Source: Pullulanibacillus pueri (lineage in GTDB: Bacteria > Bacillota > Bacilli > Bacillales > Sporolactobacillaceae). From it: a stretch of 64,000 bases of DNA. Positions 33,430 through 42,929 of this stretch are shown one piece after another. Made by a program: the position numbers and the translations under genes. How positions within the stretch are numbered: the first letter of the stretch is position 1; every line of letters starts with the position of its first letter. The DNA lies in contig NZ_BMFV01000010.1 in assembly GCF_014639255.1 (NCBI RefSeq), positions 1 to 64,000 of the forward strand. The letters run 5' to 3'. The notes below the pieces were generated by a model. The model was not told the DNA's origin. It did not search any database and saw only the letters and a program-made list of their open reading frames with translations.

Positions 33430-34330
33430 GTTTTCTAGAGGATGTATTGCTTCTCAAGATAGGACTTACCGGAATTGAAGCAAATTGCGACGTAAATCAT
33501 AAATCATCGCTACGGAAATACACTCCGCTTTCCGAGGGCGGCTAGTGAGCCTCCTCATGCTACGCAAAATACCGGGGTCCCCGAAAAACGCTTATTGTTT
33601 TTTGGGGTGAGATAGGGGTCTCACCTGGGGCACTGCTCCCGCAGGACTAAGGAAGGCGACTAGGAGAGTAATCATCGCAGAAAAATCGTGGTTTTTACGA
33701 TTTTTTGAGTCTACGTGTATTTCCTTCGCTAGTTAGGTGCATAACAATAAACCAACCGCTTATCATTTGTTTATTAAAACTTAACAAAAGATCTCTAGGC
33801 ACGCGCACAAGAAGAGGTGCTGTACTAACAAAAGAAAGGCCACACTCACAAAAGCCAGCCACTACTCACAAATGACGCACGAATCAAGGCTGAAACTAAA
33901 AAGACAGTGTGGGCACGCACATAAGATGCAGTTAAGTAAAAAAAAATCAACAGCAATCAAGTGTATTGGAGCGTAAGACGCGAGGTTCGGAACACTTATA
34001 CATTGTGTGTTCCCCAGTGCCGCTGACTCACGGATGCCGATACTCGAGTCCTATGGGAACGGGGCCAGCGTTACTTCTCGAATAAACTTCGAGTTGTTCC
34101 GAGAAAGCTGACGACGAAGCGGTACGAGTAGACGCAGGAACAGGGAATTTCTATTCATAAATACTTGGGAAACCCATTAATCTATTCCCAAGTTAGCTGA
34201 GGCCGTGCCCATGGAAAGCGAGCGACCTGAAGCTTAAATCCACACCATAAGCCTGCAGTAATCACCTATTATGTTAGCTCTTAGCTTAAGCGTTACGTTG
34301 CAATCTATATGGATTATACATTTTAATGAT
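33430..34330. repeat. Intergenic repeat family, composite copy 4
   Basis: About 0.9 kb without a gene, bounded by ATTGCGACGTAA (33484-33495) and TTACGTTGCAAT (34293-34304), an inverted repeat with 11 of 12 matches. Inside: CACTCCGCTTTCCGAGGGCG, a GGGGTCCCCGAAAA-type hairpin module (33574-33607), AGGACTAAGGAA with a TCGCAGAAAAATCGTG hairpin module, and then (34000-34160) the reverse complement of the block found at 47.9-48.0 kb, and at 34190-34300 the reverse complement of the block at 42.99-43.06 kb. So it seems built from several copies in both orientations. No credible coding frame. Confidence 0.8.
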
Positions 34331-34414
34331 TTTTAGAGCCTCACCATTTTGAGTTTTGAAATCTTATTATTGGTTACAATCCTTTATTACTTCAACTATT
34401 GATTTAGAACCGCA

Positions 34415-35077
34415 TTATTCAATAACCTTAGGCGGCGCATGCCAAAGAGGGTGAGGTGTATGTTCTTCGTTATTAATCTTAATTTTCTTCGTTGGATATT
34501 TTCTAAAATGATTCATAAGTGCAGTATGTAATGATGAAGCAATCACTTCAGACATTTTCATAACAAGAGAAAGTCTCGTGTTTTGCAATACGAAATACTC
34601 CATGTAACCACTCACATTTACGATCCCCTTAATATGGATATCACCCACCTCAGGAAGTTCCTTTTTAACGCCAGCACCAGGTTTAATGGGTCCCTCAGCG
34701 ATTGTAATACTTCCAACACTCTCACGCTTTCCAAGACAGGCATCAATGGCGATGATGAAGGGATGAGTGAACTCTGATTGTATAGACTCTAAAGTTTGCG
34801 CCAAATTCACTGCGTGAACAGGTTCGTCGATAGTTCCAAATAGAGTATAAGGAGAATGAGTAAATTTACTCAGCTGTTTTCCAATAAGTGGACCTAATGA
34901 ATCCCCTGTAGATCTATCAGTCCCGATACAAACAATAAGGATTGGGCGATCTAAATCAATATTTTGAAGGTGGCTTTCTACATTCTTGGTTAACTTTAGG
35001 TGTGCGGTAGCTTCATCGTATTGAACACGGAAATCATTATTTTTTGTCAGGGCACGGAAAGTTTTTTTTAGATTCAT
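34415..35077 (-). CDS. yyaC: Spore protease-like protein YyaC (DUF1256)
   Basis: 220 residues, related to the germination protease fold. CIGTDRSTGDSLGPLIGKQL and AIDACLGKRESVGSI are the family blocks. In B. subtilis yyaC is a sporulation-sigma-controlled gene near parB; role still unclear. ATG after AAGGAGACG. It is the only minus-strand gene between dnaA and cheW. Confidence 0.9.
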   Translation of the reverse strand: MNLKKTFRALTKNNDFRVQYDEATAHLKLTKNVESHLQNIDLDRPILIVCIGTDRSTGDSLGPLIGKQLSKFTHSPYTLFGTIDEPVHAVNLAQTLESIQSEFTHPFIIAIDACLGKRESVGSITIAEGPIKPGAGVKKELPEVGDIHIKGIVNVSGYMEYFVLQNTRLSLVMKMSEVIASSLHTALMNHFRKYPTKKIKINNEEHTPHPLWHAPPKVIE

Positions 35078-35346
35078 AGGTTCGTCTCCTTAGTAATATT
35101 AGTAATAGTATACGGACAAAATCCCATTTCTATACGTGCCTTCTCATTTGTTTGCTGTAAAGGCGAGTAACTTTTGTAAGAAGGAGACAAAGAAAGAACT
35201 GAACGGATAAAGGAGCACTAAATTTTGCTTGAAAACAAAACGGTTCTTTAGAAACTATCGTTGCTTACACGATGATATTTTGCTTAGAGGGATAAAGGTT
35301 GAGGACTGGCTATAAATGTGATTTCTACAGGCAGTAGGGGAGGCTT

Positions 35347-36375
35347 ATGATGGTTAAAGCAGGATTGAAATGGATGTTTCTTATTATCGGCACGACCATT
35401 GGAGCAGGATATGCATCAGGGAGAGAACTATGGCAGTTTTTTGGACAAGAGAGTGTGTTTGCTATCGCATTATTTACCATACTCTTTATTCTATCGATCT
35501 ATGTCATGATGTCGATTGGCTATAAAATGAAGACAACGCACTACACGCCCATTCTGGAACAGTTAGTAGGAGAGAAGATCGCCGCTATTTATGATGGGAT
35601 GATTTTTGTGTATTTATTTTCTACAACTGTTATTATGATCGCTGGGGGCGGTGCAGCCCTTGAAGCAGTGAAAATTCCTTATTGGCATGGCATTTTTCTC
35701 ATGAGTACCGTTCTTGTCTTATTATTTATATGGGGAAATAAGGGACTAGTCTCCATTAATATAGTGATTATTCCTCTCCTTATTATTTTGTTATTAGCGG
35801 TGTTATTAAAATTTGGACATCACGTTGAGGGAATATGGAAAATTGATATTTATCATCAATCAAACTGGACCTCCGCCATTATATTCACCTCACTCAATAT
35901 CCTCTCCTTAGCCGCAATTCTCGGCGGGATAGGGAGCGAAATTAAAACCAAAGGGGAAATTTTATTTGCCTCTATTGGGAGTGGTGTGGTTTTAGGTGTG
36001 GTGTCTTTCTTTTATAATCAGTCATTAATTCAAGTTGCGGGCGATATTATGGTGTATGAAATACCTCTATTTGCTTTGCTAAAAAACTATCCTTATGCGA
36101 TGACGATTATCATGACGGTGCTATTGTTATTTGCGATTTATACGACAGCGGCTTCAGGGCTCTTTGGATTAATTACGAGATTGAAGAAGATCATTAAACT
36201 GCCATACTGGGGGTTGGCAGCTTTACTGGTCATCACCATGATTCCTCTAACCACCTTGGGCTTTGCAAAGCTGGTCACCATTCTCTATCCTTTATATGGA
36301 CTCATCAATTTATATATCCTAGCAGCACTCGTCATATATCCTATTGTGCAAAAGCAGCAAAGAAAAATTGATTGA
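35347..36375 (+). CDS. YkvI-family membrane transporter
   Basis: 342 residues with about ten hydrophobic segments and almost no loops, opening with FLIIGTTIGAGYASGRELWQFF; the GAGYASGRE block is the unwound first helix typical of the YkvI group in the LeuT-fold superfamily. Substrate is unknown. GGGGAGG precedes the ATG. It lies between divergent yyaC and the glyQS T-box, whose promoter overlaps its stop codon. Confidence 0.85.
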   Translation: MMVKAGLKWMFLIIGTTIGAGYASGRELWQFFGQESVFAIALFTILFILSIYVMMSIGYKMKTTHYTPILEQLVGEKIAAIYDGMIFVYLFSTTVIMIAGGGAALEAVKIPYWHGIFLMSTVLVLLFIWGNKGLVSINIVIIPLLIILLLAVLLKFGHHVEGIWKIDIYHQSNWTSAIIFTSLNILSLAAILGGIGSEIKTKGEILFASIGSGVVLGVVSFFYNQSLIQVAGDIMVYEIPLFALLKNYPYAMTIIMTVLLLFAIYTTAASGLFGLITRLKKIIKLPYWGLAALLVITMIPLTTLGFAKLVTILYPLYGLINLYILAALVIYPIVQKQQRKID

Positions 36376-36627
36376 ACGTTCCAGATGGTATATAATACAA
36401 TATATTAAAGTAAATCCGACGATGGTGATGACAGAAAGGAGTACTTGAAATCCTCCATTTTAGCGAACCGAGAAGGGTGTGAGCTCGGTATGGGGCTTCA
36501 AGGAAGGGCAGTCTGGAACCAGTGGAAATGAAGTGGACACGTTTGTGTCAAATAGGGTGGAACCGCGTGAGTGTAACAACTTTCGTCCCTAGGCAGTATA
36601 TTGCCTTTGGATGGAAGTTGTTTTTTA
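36368..36627 (+). promoter_or_regulatory. Promoter and T-box riboswitch of glyQS
   Basis: Promoter TTGATT (36368-36373), 17 bases, TATAAT (36391-36396). T-box sequence AGGGTGGAACCGCG at 36554-36567, followed by a terminator (AACAACTTTCGTCC / GGATGGAAGTTGTT with six T) ending at 36627. A candidate specifier is GGC (Gly) at 36494-36496. The short leader resembles glycine T-boxes, which lack stem II. The remaining 175 bases up to the gene show nothing I can name. Confidence 0.92.
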
Positions 36628-36803
36628 TGTAAAAAAGACTGTTGAGCAGGGGCGTTGTCTTCCTTGAAAGAGGAATTGGCGATACCCTTTATAAGTCAGG
36701 GCTAGGATAAGGATGAGGCCGCGACTTAGCGAAGTGGTGAAGTGTAAGCCAAGGTTTAGTAGCTAAAAACAGGGAACAGTTGTTGAAAATAGGAGGATGA
36801 AAA

Positions 36804-38186
36804 ATGGCAACAACAATGGAGCAAATTGTGAATCTAGCAAAGCAGAGAGGATTTGTCTTTCCGGGGTCAGAAATTTATGGTGGATTGGCAAACACATGGG
36901 ATTACGGTCCTCTTGGTGTAGAATTGAAGAACAATATTAAAAAAGCCTGGTGGAAGAAATATGTACAGGAATCCCAATACAATGTCGGATTAGATGCCTC
37001 AATTCTTATGAATCCGAAAACATGGGAGGCTTCAGGCCATCTCAGTAATTTTAATGACCCTATGATGGATTGTAAGGACTGTAAGTCACGTCATAGAGCA
37101 GATAAACTTTTGGAGAGCCAAATCGGTGAGGATAATATAGAAGGTTCCATTGAAGCCTTATCCTTTGATGAAATGGAAGAATTGATTAAAACGCATCACG
37201 TGAAGTGTCCAAATTGTGGGTCACAAAACTTCACGCCAATTCGTCAGTTTAATCTCATGTTCAAAACATACCAAGGGGTTACTGAAACAAGCACAGATGA
37301 AATCTATTTGCGCCCGGAAACGGCTCAAGGGATTTTCGTCAATTTTAAAAATGTGCAAAGAACCATGCGTAAGAAAGTCCCTTTTGGGATTGCCCAAATC
37401 GGTAAATCTTTTAGAAATGAAATTACGCCAGGGAATTTTACGTTTAGAACACGTGAATTTGAACAACTTGAACTTGAATTCTTCTGTAAGCCAGGAGAAG
37501 AAGAGAAGTGGTTCGATTATTGGAGAGCCTTTAGCCGTGAGTGGTTGTTGTCGCTTAATATGAAGGCTGAGAATGTGACCTTGCGTGATCATGAGGAAGA
37601 GGAACTCCCACATTATAGTAAAGGCACAACAGACATTGAATATAAATTTCCTTTTGGCTGGGGCGAGCTATCTAGTATTTCTTCAAGAACGGATTATGAC
37701 CTCAAGAGGCATATGGAGGTTTCAGGTGAGGATATGCAATATATTGATCAAGCAACAAATGAGCGTTACCTCCCTTATGTTATCGAACCTTCACTAGGTG
37801 CTGATCGCGTGACATTAGCCTTCTTGATTGATGCTTTTGAAGAAGAGGAAATCAATGAAAAAGAGACACGTTCAGTCTTAAGATTTCATCCTGCTATTGC
37901 CCCATATAAAGCAGCTATTCTTCCGCTATCTAAAAAATTATCGGATGATGCTTATGAAGTGTTTCAAACCCTTTCCAAAACATTCATGGTTGATTTCGAT
38001 GAGACAGGGTCTATCGGGAAACGGTATCGTCGTCAGGATGAAATTGGCACACCGTATTGCATTACTTATGATTTTGATTCTAGAGAAGATGGTCAAGTGA
38101 CTGTCCGTCACCGTGATACAATGGAGCAAGTCCGTCTTCCTATTGCTGAGGTTGCTGACTTTTTAAAAGAAAAAATACAATTTTAA
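36804..38186 (+). CDS. glyQS: Glycyl-tRNA synthetase, single-chain (dimeric) type
   Basis: Class IIa synthetase of 460 residues, of the alpha-2 type found in eukaryotes, archaea and some Firmicutes such as Staphylococcus. [47 protein letters not shown] (motif 2) and [10 protein letters not shown] (motif 3) are visible; a zinc-knuckle pair CKDC and CPNC lies in the insertion; the anticodon-binding domain is C-terminal. B. subtilis has the unrelated glyQ/glyS alpha2-beta2 enzyme, so this is a lineage difference. GGAGG precedes the ATG. Confidence 0.97.
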   Translation: MATTMEQIVNLAKQRGFVFPGSEIYGGLANTWDYGPLGVELKNNIKKAWWKKYVQESQYNVGLDASILMNPKTWEASGHLSNFNDPMMDCKDCKSRHRADKLLESQIGEDNIEGSIEALSFDEMEELIKTHHVKCPNCGSQNFTPIRQFNLMFKTYQGVTETSTDEIYLRPETAQGIFVNFKNVQRTMRKKVPFGIAQIGKSFRNEITPGNFTFRTREFEQLELEFFCKPGEEEKWFDYWRAFSREWLLSLNMKAENVTLRDHEEEELPHYSKGTTDIEYKFPFGWGELSSISSRTDYDLKRHMEVSGEDMQYIDQATNERYLPYVIEPSLGADRVTLAFLIDAFEEEEINEKETRSVLRFHPAIAPYKAAILPLSKKLSDDAYEVFQTLSKTFMVDFDETGSIGKRYRRQDEIGTPYCITYDFDSREDGQVTVRHRDTMEQVRLPIAEVADFLKEKIQF

Positions 38187-38203
38187 TATCGGAGGGGTCA
38201 TTA

Positions 38204-38407
38204 ATGGAGGAAAAAGTTTTTGATCTTCACGATGTTGTTGAAATGAAAAAGCCGCACCCATGTGGGGAAAATCGATGGGAAATCATTAGAATGGGTGCGG
38301 ATATAAGAATTAAATGCTTAGGCTGTGAACATAGCGTTTTGTTACCAAGAAGTGAGTTTAAAAGAAAAATGAAAAAAGTCATTGTCCACCATGAGAAAGA
38401 AGCATAG
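38204..38407 (+). CDS. yyzM: DUF951 protein (YyzM family)
   Basis: 67 residues; [12 protein letters not shown] and [17 protein letters not shown] carry the three conserved cysteines of the family, likely a metal or nucleic-acid site. Function unknown; conserved beside ychF in Bacillales. CGGAGGGG precedes the ATG. Confidence 0.92.
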   Translation: MEEKVFDLHDVVEMKKPHPCGENRWEIIRMGADIRIKCLGCEHSVLLPRSEFKRKMKKVIVHHEKEA

Positions 38408-38534
38408 GGATTAAAGGCCGCCTCAGGTGGCCAGTTATATTCATCAATAATTTTCTTTCCTAGATGTATGGACAAGTTAACCTTCCTAAGTGGCAAGGGA
38501 AAGTCTATAATGAAGTGTTTAAGGAGTGAAGGGC

Positions 38535-39635
38535 ATGGCCTTAACGACGGGTATCGTCGGTTTACCTAACGTAGGTAAATCAACATTATTTAATGCAATT
38601 ACGCAAGCAGGTGCAGAATCTGCAAATTATCCTTTCTGTACGATCGATCCCAATGTAGGGATAGTGAATGTCCCAGACGAGCGATTAGATGCATTAACGG
38701 AGATGTATCATCCGAAAGAAACGATTCCAACCACCTTTGAATTTACAGATATTGCAGGGTTAGTGAAGGGTGCGAGTCAAGGCGAGGGACTAGGGAACCA
38801 ATTTCTAGCGAATATTCGTCAAGTGGATGCTATCTCCCATGTTGTTCGTTGCTTTGAAGATAAGAATGTCACGCATGTTTCAGGAAAAGTCGACCCGGTT
38901 GATGATATCGAGACGATTAATTTAGAGCTTATTTTAGCGGACCTTGATTCAGTCAATAAACGCTTCAGTCGAGTAGAAAAATTAGTGAAACAAAAGGATA
39001 AAGAGGCTATTCTAGAATTCTCTGCCTTAGAAAAGTTAAAAGCGGCCTTTGAATCAGAACAACCTGCTCGAAATGTTGACCTAACGGAAGAAGAAAAGGG
39101 TGCAGTTAAAACCTTAAATCTATTGACGATCAAGCCGGTGCTCTATGTAGCAAACGTATCAGAGGATGATTTAGTCAGTGGTGAAGAAAATGAGTTTGTG
39201 AAGCAGGTCAAAGCTCTTGCTGAAAAAGAGGGATCTGAAGTCGTTGTGATTTCTGCAAAAATTGAATCAGAGATTGCTGAACTTGAAGGGGAAGAAAAAC
39301 AAACTTTCTTAGAAGACTTAGGCATTACGAAATCAGGCCTTGATCAACTTATAGAAAAAAGTTATAAGCTCCTCGGTTTAGCCACCTACTTCACAGCGGG
39401 CGAAAAAGAAGTCAGGGCTTGGACCTTTAGACAAGGAATTAAAGCACCACAAGCGGCAGGGATTATCCATTCTGATTTTGAACGAGGCTTTATTAGAGCC
39501 GAGGTTGTTTCTTTTGAAGACCTTATGGCTGCAGGGTCTTTGGGTAAATCAAAAGAAAATGGGAAGCTTCGTCTTGAAGGTAAAGACTATATTGTTCAAG
39601 ATGGCGATGTGGTTCATTTTCGCTTTAATGTTTAA
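38535..39635 (+). CDS. ychF: Redox-regulated ATPase YchF
   Basis: Obg-family P-loop NTPase of 366 residues that prefers ATP and contacts the ribosome. G1 GLPNVGKST, DIAGLVKGASQGEGLGNQFL, coiled-coil insertion, and C-terminal TGS domain ending DVVHFRFNV. ATG at 38535 follows AAGGAG by eight bases; the GTG at 38526 is too near the ribosome site. Confidence 0.96.
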   Translation: MALTTGIVGLPNVGKSTLFNAITQAGAESANYPFCTIDPNVGIVNVPDERLDALTEMYHPKETIPTTFEFTDIAGLVKGASQGEGLGNQFLANIRQVDAISHVVRCFEDKNVTHVSGKVDPVDDIETINLELILADLDSVNKRFSRVEKLVKQKDKEAILEFSALEKLKAAFESEQPARNVDLTEEEKGAVKTLNLLTIKPVLYVANVSEDDLVSGEENEFVKQVKALAEKEGSEVVVISAKIESEIAELEGEEKQTFLEDLGITKSGLDQLIEKSYKLLGLATYFTAGEKEVRAWTFRQGIKAPQAAGIIHSDFERGFIRAEVVSFEDLMAAGSLGKSKENGKLRLEGKDYIVQDGDVVHFRFNV

Positions 39636-39652
39636 TCCTTTAAAGTTACAGG

Positions 39653-39961
39653 TTGAAAAATAGAAGAAAATCCTTTATAATTAATTGCTGTGAGTGAAAT
39701 TGAACACTCTCTGCTCCTTCGGGGGCCATTAGACCAAAGGGAGTTTCCATCGTGGAACTTTGTACCGTTCTTATAATCTAGGTTGAAAATGAGGACAAAC
39801 CTCTCTTGAAGGAGGGCGTTGCATTTCGGATACCCGTGCACATCGAACCCCGAGCGTTTGTGAGTAACGGCCGATTTGCCCTTGTTTTTAGGTTTTTCTA
39901 GAAACCTCATCCTGTACTATTTGAATGGCTGGATCTTTTAACAGAAAGAGGGGTGAATGGA
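39653..39961 (+). promoter_or_regulatory. rpsF promoter and long leader
   Basis: A good promoter TTGAAA (39653-39658), 17 bases, TATAAT (39676-39681) lies just after ychF and gives a leader of about 270 bases before rpsF. The leader holds an inverted repeat AGGTTT-TTCT-AGAAACCT (39890-39907) without a T run. In many bacteria the rpsF leader is bound by S6-S18; I could not match that motif with certainty. Confidence 0.75.
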
Positions 39962-40252
39962 ATGACTAAATACGAAATTATGTACATCTTACGTCCTGAT
40001 TTGGATGAGGAAGCAGAAAAAGCAACAAAAGAAAACCTCGCTAAGATCTTGACTGATAACGGTGCTGAAATTAACGAAGTTGAGGAATTAGGCAAACGTC
40101 GTTTAGCATACGAAATCGATGACTTTAACAGCGGTGTGTATGTAGTCCTTTATGTGACTGCTGGACATGAAGCGATTAGTGAATTTGATCGTTTAACGAA
40201 AATTAATGAAAACGTCTTGCGTTTCATGACCATTCGTGACGAAAGAGAATAG
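39962..40252 (+). CDS. rpsF: 30S ribosomal protein S6
   Basis: 96 residues, MTKYEIMYILRPDLDEEA opening and ELGKRRLAYEIDDFNSGVYV block. Binds 16S rRNA with S18. ATG at 39962 behind AGAGGGG; the GTG at 39953 overlaps the site. First of rpsF-ssb-rpsR. Confidence 0.97.
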   Translation: MTKYEIMYILRPDLDEEAEKATKENLAKILTDNGAEINEVEELGKRRLAYEIDDFNSGVYVVLYVTAGHEAISEFDRLTKINENVLRFMTIRDERE

Positions 40253-40282
40253 GATTTAAATAAATTCCGGGGAGAGGTTCTG

Positions 40283-40795
40283 ATGATTAATCGAGTAGTA
40301 TTGGTTGGCCGTTTAACTAAGGATCCAGATCTTCGTTATACGCCAAACGGAGCCGCAGTTGCTAACTTCACCATTGCTGTCAATCGTCCATTTACAAATC
40401 AGCAAGGCGACCATGATGCTGATTTTATCCCAGTGGTTGTTTGGAGAAGGCAAGCTGAAAATACCGCGAATTTTGTTGGTAAGGGCAGCCTTGTTGGTGT
40501 TGAAGGACGTATACAAACCAGAAGTTATGACAATAACGAAGGTCGAAGAGTATTTGTAACTGAAGTTGTTGCCGATAGCGTACAATTTTTGGAATCCAGA
40601 AATGCGCGGGCCAATGCTCCAGCGAATAATAATTTTTCACAACAACCCGGCTCAAATACCAATAATGGTTATCAACAGCCTGCATCATCACCGAATAGAG
40701 GGTATAACGATAATAACCCATTTGGTGGGCAGGATGATCCATTTGCAGATGATGGTAAACCGATCGATATTTCTGATGATGATTTACCATTTTAA
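40283..40795 (+). CDS. ssb: Single-stranded DNA-binding protein
   Basis: 170 residues: N-terminal OB fold ([20 protein letters not shown]), a linker rich in N, Q, P and G, and the acidic tip DISDDDLPF that docks repair and replication partners. Between rpsF and rpsR, the standard place for the essential SSB. Confidence 0.98.
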   Translation: MINRVVLVGRLTKDPDLRYTPNGAAVANFTIAVNRPFTNQQGDHDADFIPVVVWRRQAENTANFVGKGSLVGVEGRIQTRSYDNNEGRRVFVTEVVADSVQFLESRNARANAPANNNFSQQPGSNTNNGYQQPASSPNRGYNDNNPFGGQDDPFADDGKPIDISDDDLPF

Positions 40796-40823
40796 TAAAT
40801 TGTTTTGAAAAGGAGGGACTAGC

Positions 40824-41051
40824 ATGGCACGTCGTGGAAGAGGAAAACGTCGTAAGGTTTGTTTCTTTACTGTAAACAATATCACTTACATTGACTACAA
40901 AGATGTTGATTTGCTAAGACGCTTTATTTCTGATCGTGGTAAAATTTTACCTCGTCGAGTAACAGGGACGAGTGCAAAATATCAACGTCAATTAACAAGA
41001 GCGATTAAACGCTCTCGTCAAATGGCGCTTTTACCATATACTACTGAATAA
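40824..41051 (+). CDS. rpsR: 30S ribosomal protein S18
   Basis: 75 residues, basic, with [15 protein letters not shown] and [20 protein letters not shown]. Partner of S6. Contains one Cys near the N terminus rather than the full zinc-binding set. AAGGAGG precedes the ATG. Confidence 0.98.
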   Translation: MARRGRGKRRKVCFFTVNNITYIDYKDVDLLRRFISDRGKILPRRVTGTSAKYQRQLTRAIKRSRQMALLPYTTE

Positions 41052-41057
41052 TCATAC

Positions 41058-41094
41058 AAAAAAGCGGAGTGATTTTTTCACTCCGCTTTCTTTG
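41058..41094 (+). terminator. Terminator of rpsF-ssb-rpsR
   Basis: AAAGCGGAGTGA and TCACTCCGCTTT form a perfect 12-bp stem around a T loop, followed by CTTTG. Confidence 0.9.
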
Positions 41095-41099
41095 TGTGC

Positions 41100-41275
41100 A
41101 GGGAAAAAGTGTTCTTTACTTTTTTGGTAGGGACATGCTAGCTTCAGGCGGTGTCACATGGACGTGATGGTTTTAGCCAATCGTCCTTAGTAGCCCCATT
41201 TAACTTGGAATGAAATAGAAGGGTTCACAAGTAGCTCTTCGGTCATGTGTTTTTTAAGAAAGTCTGAGCGTCTTC
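41100..41275. repeat. Intergenic repeat family, degenerate copy 5
   Basis: Has AAAAAGTGTTCTTTACTTTT, the core of the 42-bp units at 56.0 kb, then GGCGGTGTCACATGGACGTG and AATCGTCCTTAGTAG, which match blocks at 47.8 and 56.1-56.2 kb with several changes. Confidence 0.65.
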
Positions 41276-41299
41276 TGTTGACTGACCATACATGTGAGT

Positions 41300-41331
41300 A
41301 AAAAGACTTGGCTAGCGTGCCAAGTCTTTTT
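41300..41331. terminator. Two-way terminator, cheW side
   Basis: AAAAAGACTTGGC and GCCAAGTCTTTTT form a perfect stem with T runs on both strands. It overlaps the cheW-like stop codon. Confidence 0.88.
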
Positions 41332-41806
41332 AGAATTCGGAGAGTTTTTCCGCCTCTACCTTAAGTGAAGCGACTAATTGCTCAACATCTAATACTGGGA
41401 TGGAGGCGGAGTCAGTTTTTATTTGTTCAGGGAAAAGCTGTGGGTTGAGAGAATCTTCCTCAGAGAGAGGGCTATCATCCTTAAGTGCTGTTTTGATTTC
41501 ATTAATCTGATCGACAGTAATGCCTACAGTCGTTTCATGGGATTTAAGGACGATGATTCGAGGCTCATTAGCGTTACCCGTATGAATAGCTTTTATGTTC
41601 AAGAAAAAGGAGAGGTCAATAAGAGTGTAAATGGCATCACGGCATTTAAAAACCCCTTTGACAGGTCTTGGACTCATTGGAAAGGGTTTGACATCAACGG
41701 GAAGAATGATTTCTTCTACTTTGGTGAGATCGACAGCTAAACCGTGCCCATGTAAAGAAAAAATAATATACTCTTGGTTCTTATTTGTAACTGTTGGAGA
41801 GGCCAT
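41330..41806 (-). CDS. CheW-like protein
   Basis: 158 residues, one CheW domain: EYIIFSLHGHGLAVDLTKVEEII, then VKGVFKCRDAIYTLIDLSFFL and VGITVDQINEI. CheW domains couple receptors to the kinase CheA. It is an orphan here, with no che or fla gene nearby; a single CheW domain with an acidic interdomain stretch (about 115-135) suggests an accessory coupling protein. AGAGGGA precedes the ATG. Confidence 0.85.
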   Translation of the reverse strand: MASPTVTNKNQEYIIFSLHGHGLAVDLTKVEEIILPVDVKPFPMSPRPVKGVFKCRDAIYTLIDLSFFLNIKAIHTGNANEPRIIVLKSHETTVGITVDQINEIKTALKDDSPLSEEDSLNPQLFPEQIKTDSASIPVLDVEQLVASLKVEAEKLSEF

Positions 41807-41859
41807 TATAAAATCCCTCTTTCTAAATAGTCTTCACACAATATATCGTCAGTTAATCT

Positions 41860-42777
41860 TTATTTTTTTAGGGGAAGAGGTGTCGCATACCACGGATTAA
41901 GATGAATTAAGACTTCTTCAACATTAGGATCCTTTGTCATGATCGAATCCCGTATTTGCCGGGTAATGTCATGACCCTCTTGGATTGTCAATGTTCCGGG
42001 GACACTTATTCTTACATCAATAAGAATATAGTTTCCATGCTCTCGGGCACGTAGTTTATCAATTCTTTTTACTTCAGGAAACGTTTTGATCATATTAGAA
42101 TAAATCTCAATTTGTTCAGCAGAAACATTCCCCTCCATTAATACATTGATGGATTTTATCCCCATTTCAACACCGACTTTGATAATGAGAATAGAGACCA
42201 CTATGCCGGCTATCGGATCTCCATATACAGCATACGGAATAGAATAGAGATTCCCAACCCAGGCAATACCAATACCAATGGCGGCAGCTAATGAAGCCCA
42301 AACATCGGCTAAATGGTCATAGGCTGTCGCGATAAGGCTTTTACTTTTTGTTCGCTTACCATATCTCATCGTGTAAAAATAAAGTATGCCTTTGACAATC
42401 AAAGAAACAATGGCCGCAAGCAGGGCCCAAATATTAGCTTCCTTTGCGGGCATAAACAAAGCAACAATGGATTCATATATAAGGTAAAGACCAGCAATTA
42501 ATAGAATTAAGGAGATAAAACTAGAAGAGATATCCTCAGCCTTTCCGTGTCCATATGGGTGTTCTTTGTCAGCAGGTTGGTTTGCTACTTTCATGGAGCT
42601 CAAGGTTGCAAGAGAAGCAATGACATCTCCACCGTTATGTATGCCGTCAGCAAGTAGCGCTGTACTATGAAAAATGTAACCAACAAGCACTTTAACAACT
42701 GTAAGAACAAAATTAAAAATAAGACTGATCCATGCAATAAACCAACCCGAATAGTTTCTTTTTACCAAAGAATTCAC
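41860..42777 (-). CDS. Cation diffusion facilitator family efflux transporter
   Basis: 305 residues, six membrane segments and a C-terminal cytoplasmic ferredoxin-like domain. Metal-site residues are in ALLADGIHNGGDV (TM2) and AYDHLADVWAS (TM5), with HPYGHGKAE between. The DGIHN and DHLAD pattern is that of Mn/Fe/Zn exporters; the metal is not certain. The GTG at 42777 is part of a GGGGTGA that could be the ribosome site of a TTG at 42768, so the start is ambiguous by three codons. A terminator-like stem lies just upstream. Confidence 0.88.
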   Translation of the reverse strand: MNSLVKRNYSGWFIAWISLIFNFVLTVVKVLVGYIFHSTALLADGIHNGGDVIASLATLSSMKVANQPADKEHPYGHGKAEDISSSFISLILLIAGLYLIYESIVALFMPAKEANIWALLAAIVSLIVKGILYFYTMRYGKRTKSKSLIATAYDHLADVWASLAAAIGIGIAWVGNLYSIPYAVYGDPIAGIVVSILIIKVGVEMGIKSINVLMEGNVSAEQIEIYSNMIKTFPEVKRIDKLRAREHGNYILIDVRISVPGTLTIQEGHDITRQIRDSIMTKDPNVEEVLIHLNPWYATPLPLKK

Positions 42778-42804
42778 CCCATCAATTAAATTTGCATTAA
42801 GGAA

Positions 42805-42834
42805 AAATAAAAACGACCCAAGGGTAGCAGGTCG
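42805..42834 (-). terminator. Terminator-like stem in the efflux-gene leader
   Basis: On the minus strand GCGACC and GGGTCGT pair around a loop, followed by TTTTATTTTT, only 28 bases before the efflux start codon. Either it ends a transcript from the repeat region or it attenuates the efflux gene. I saw no yybP-ykoY manganese riboswitch consensus upstream. Confidence 0.6.
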
Positions 42835-42929
42835 CTATCGTTTAGTATGTTCAATTCTTAATAAGAAAATAAATGGCATAAGTGTTCACCGACTTAGACG
42901 ATTTTTTAAAAGCCTTTTTCTAGAAGATC

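Noticed and set aside
39690..39961. Confident S6-S18 leader element
   Set aside because: The leader is long enough, but I could not match the conserved bulge motif by eye.
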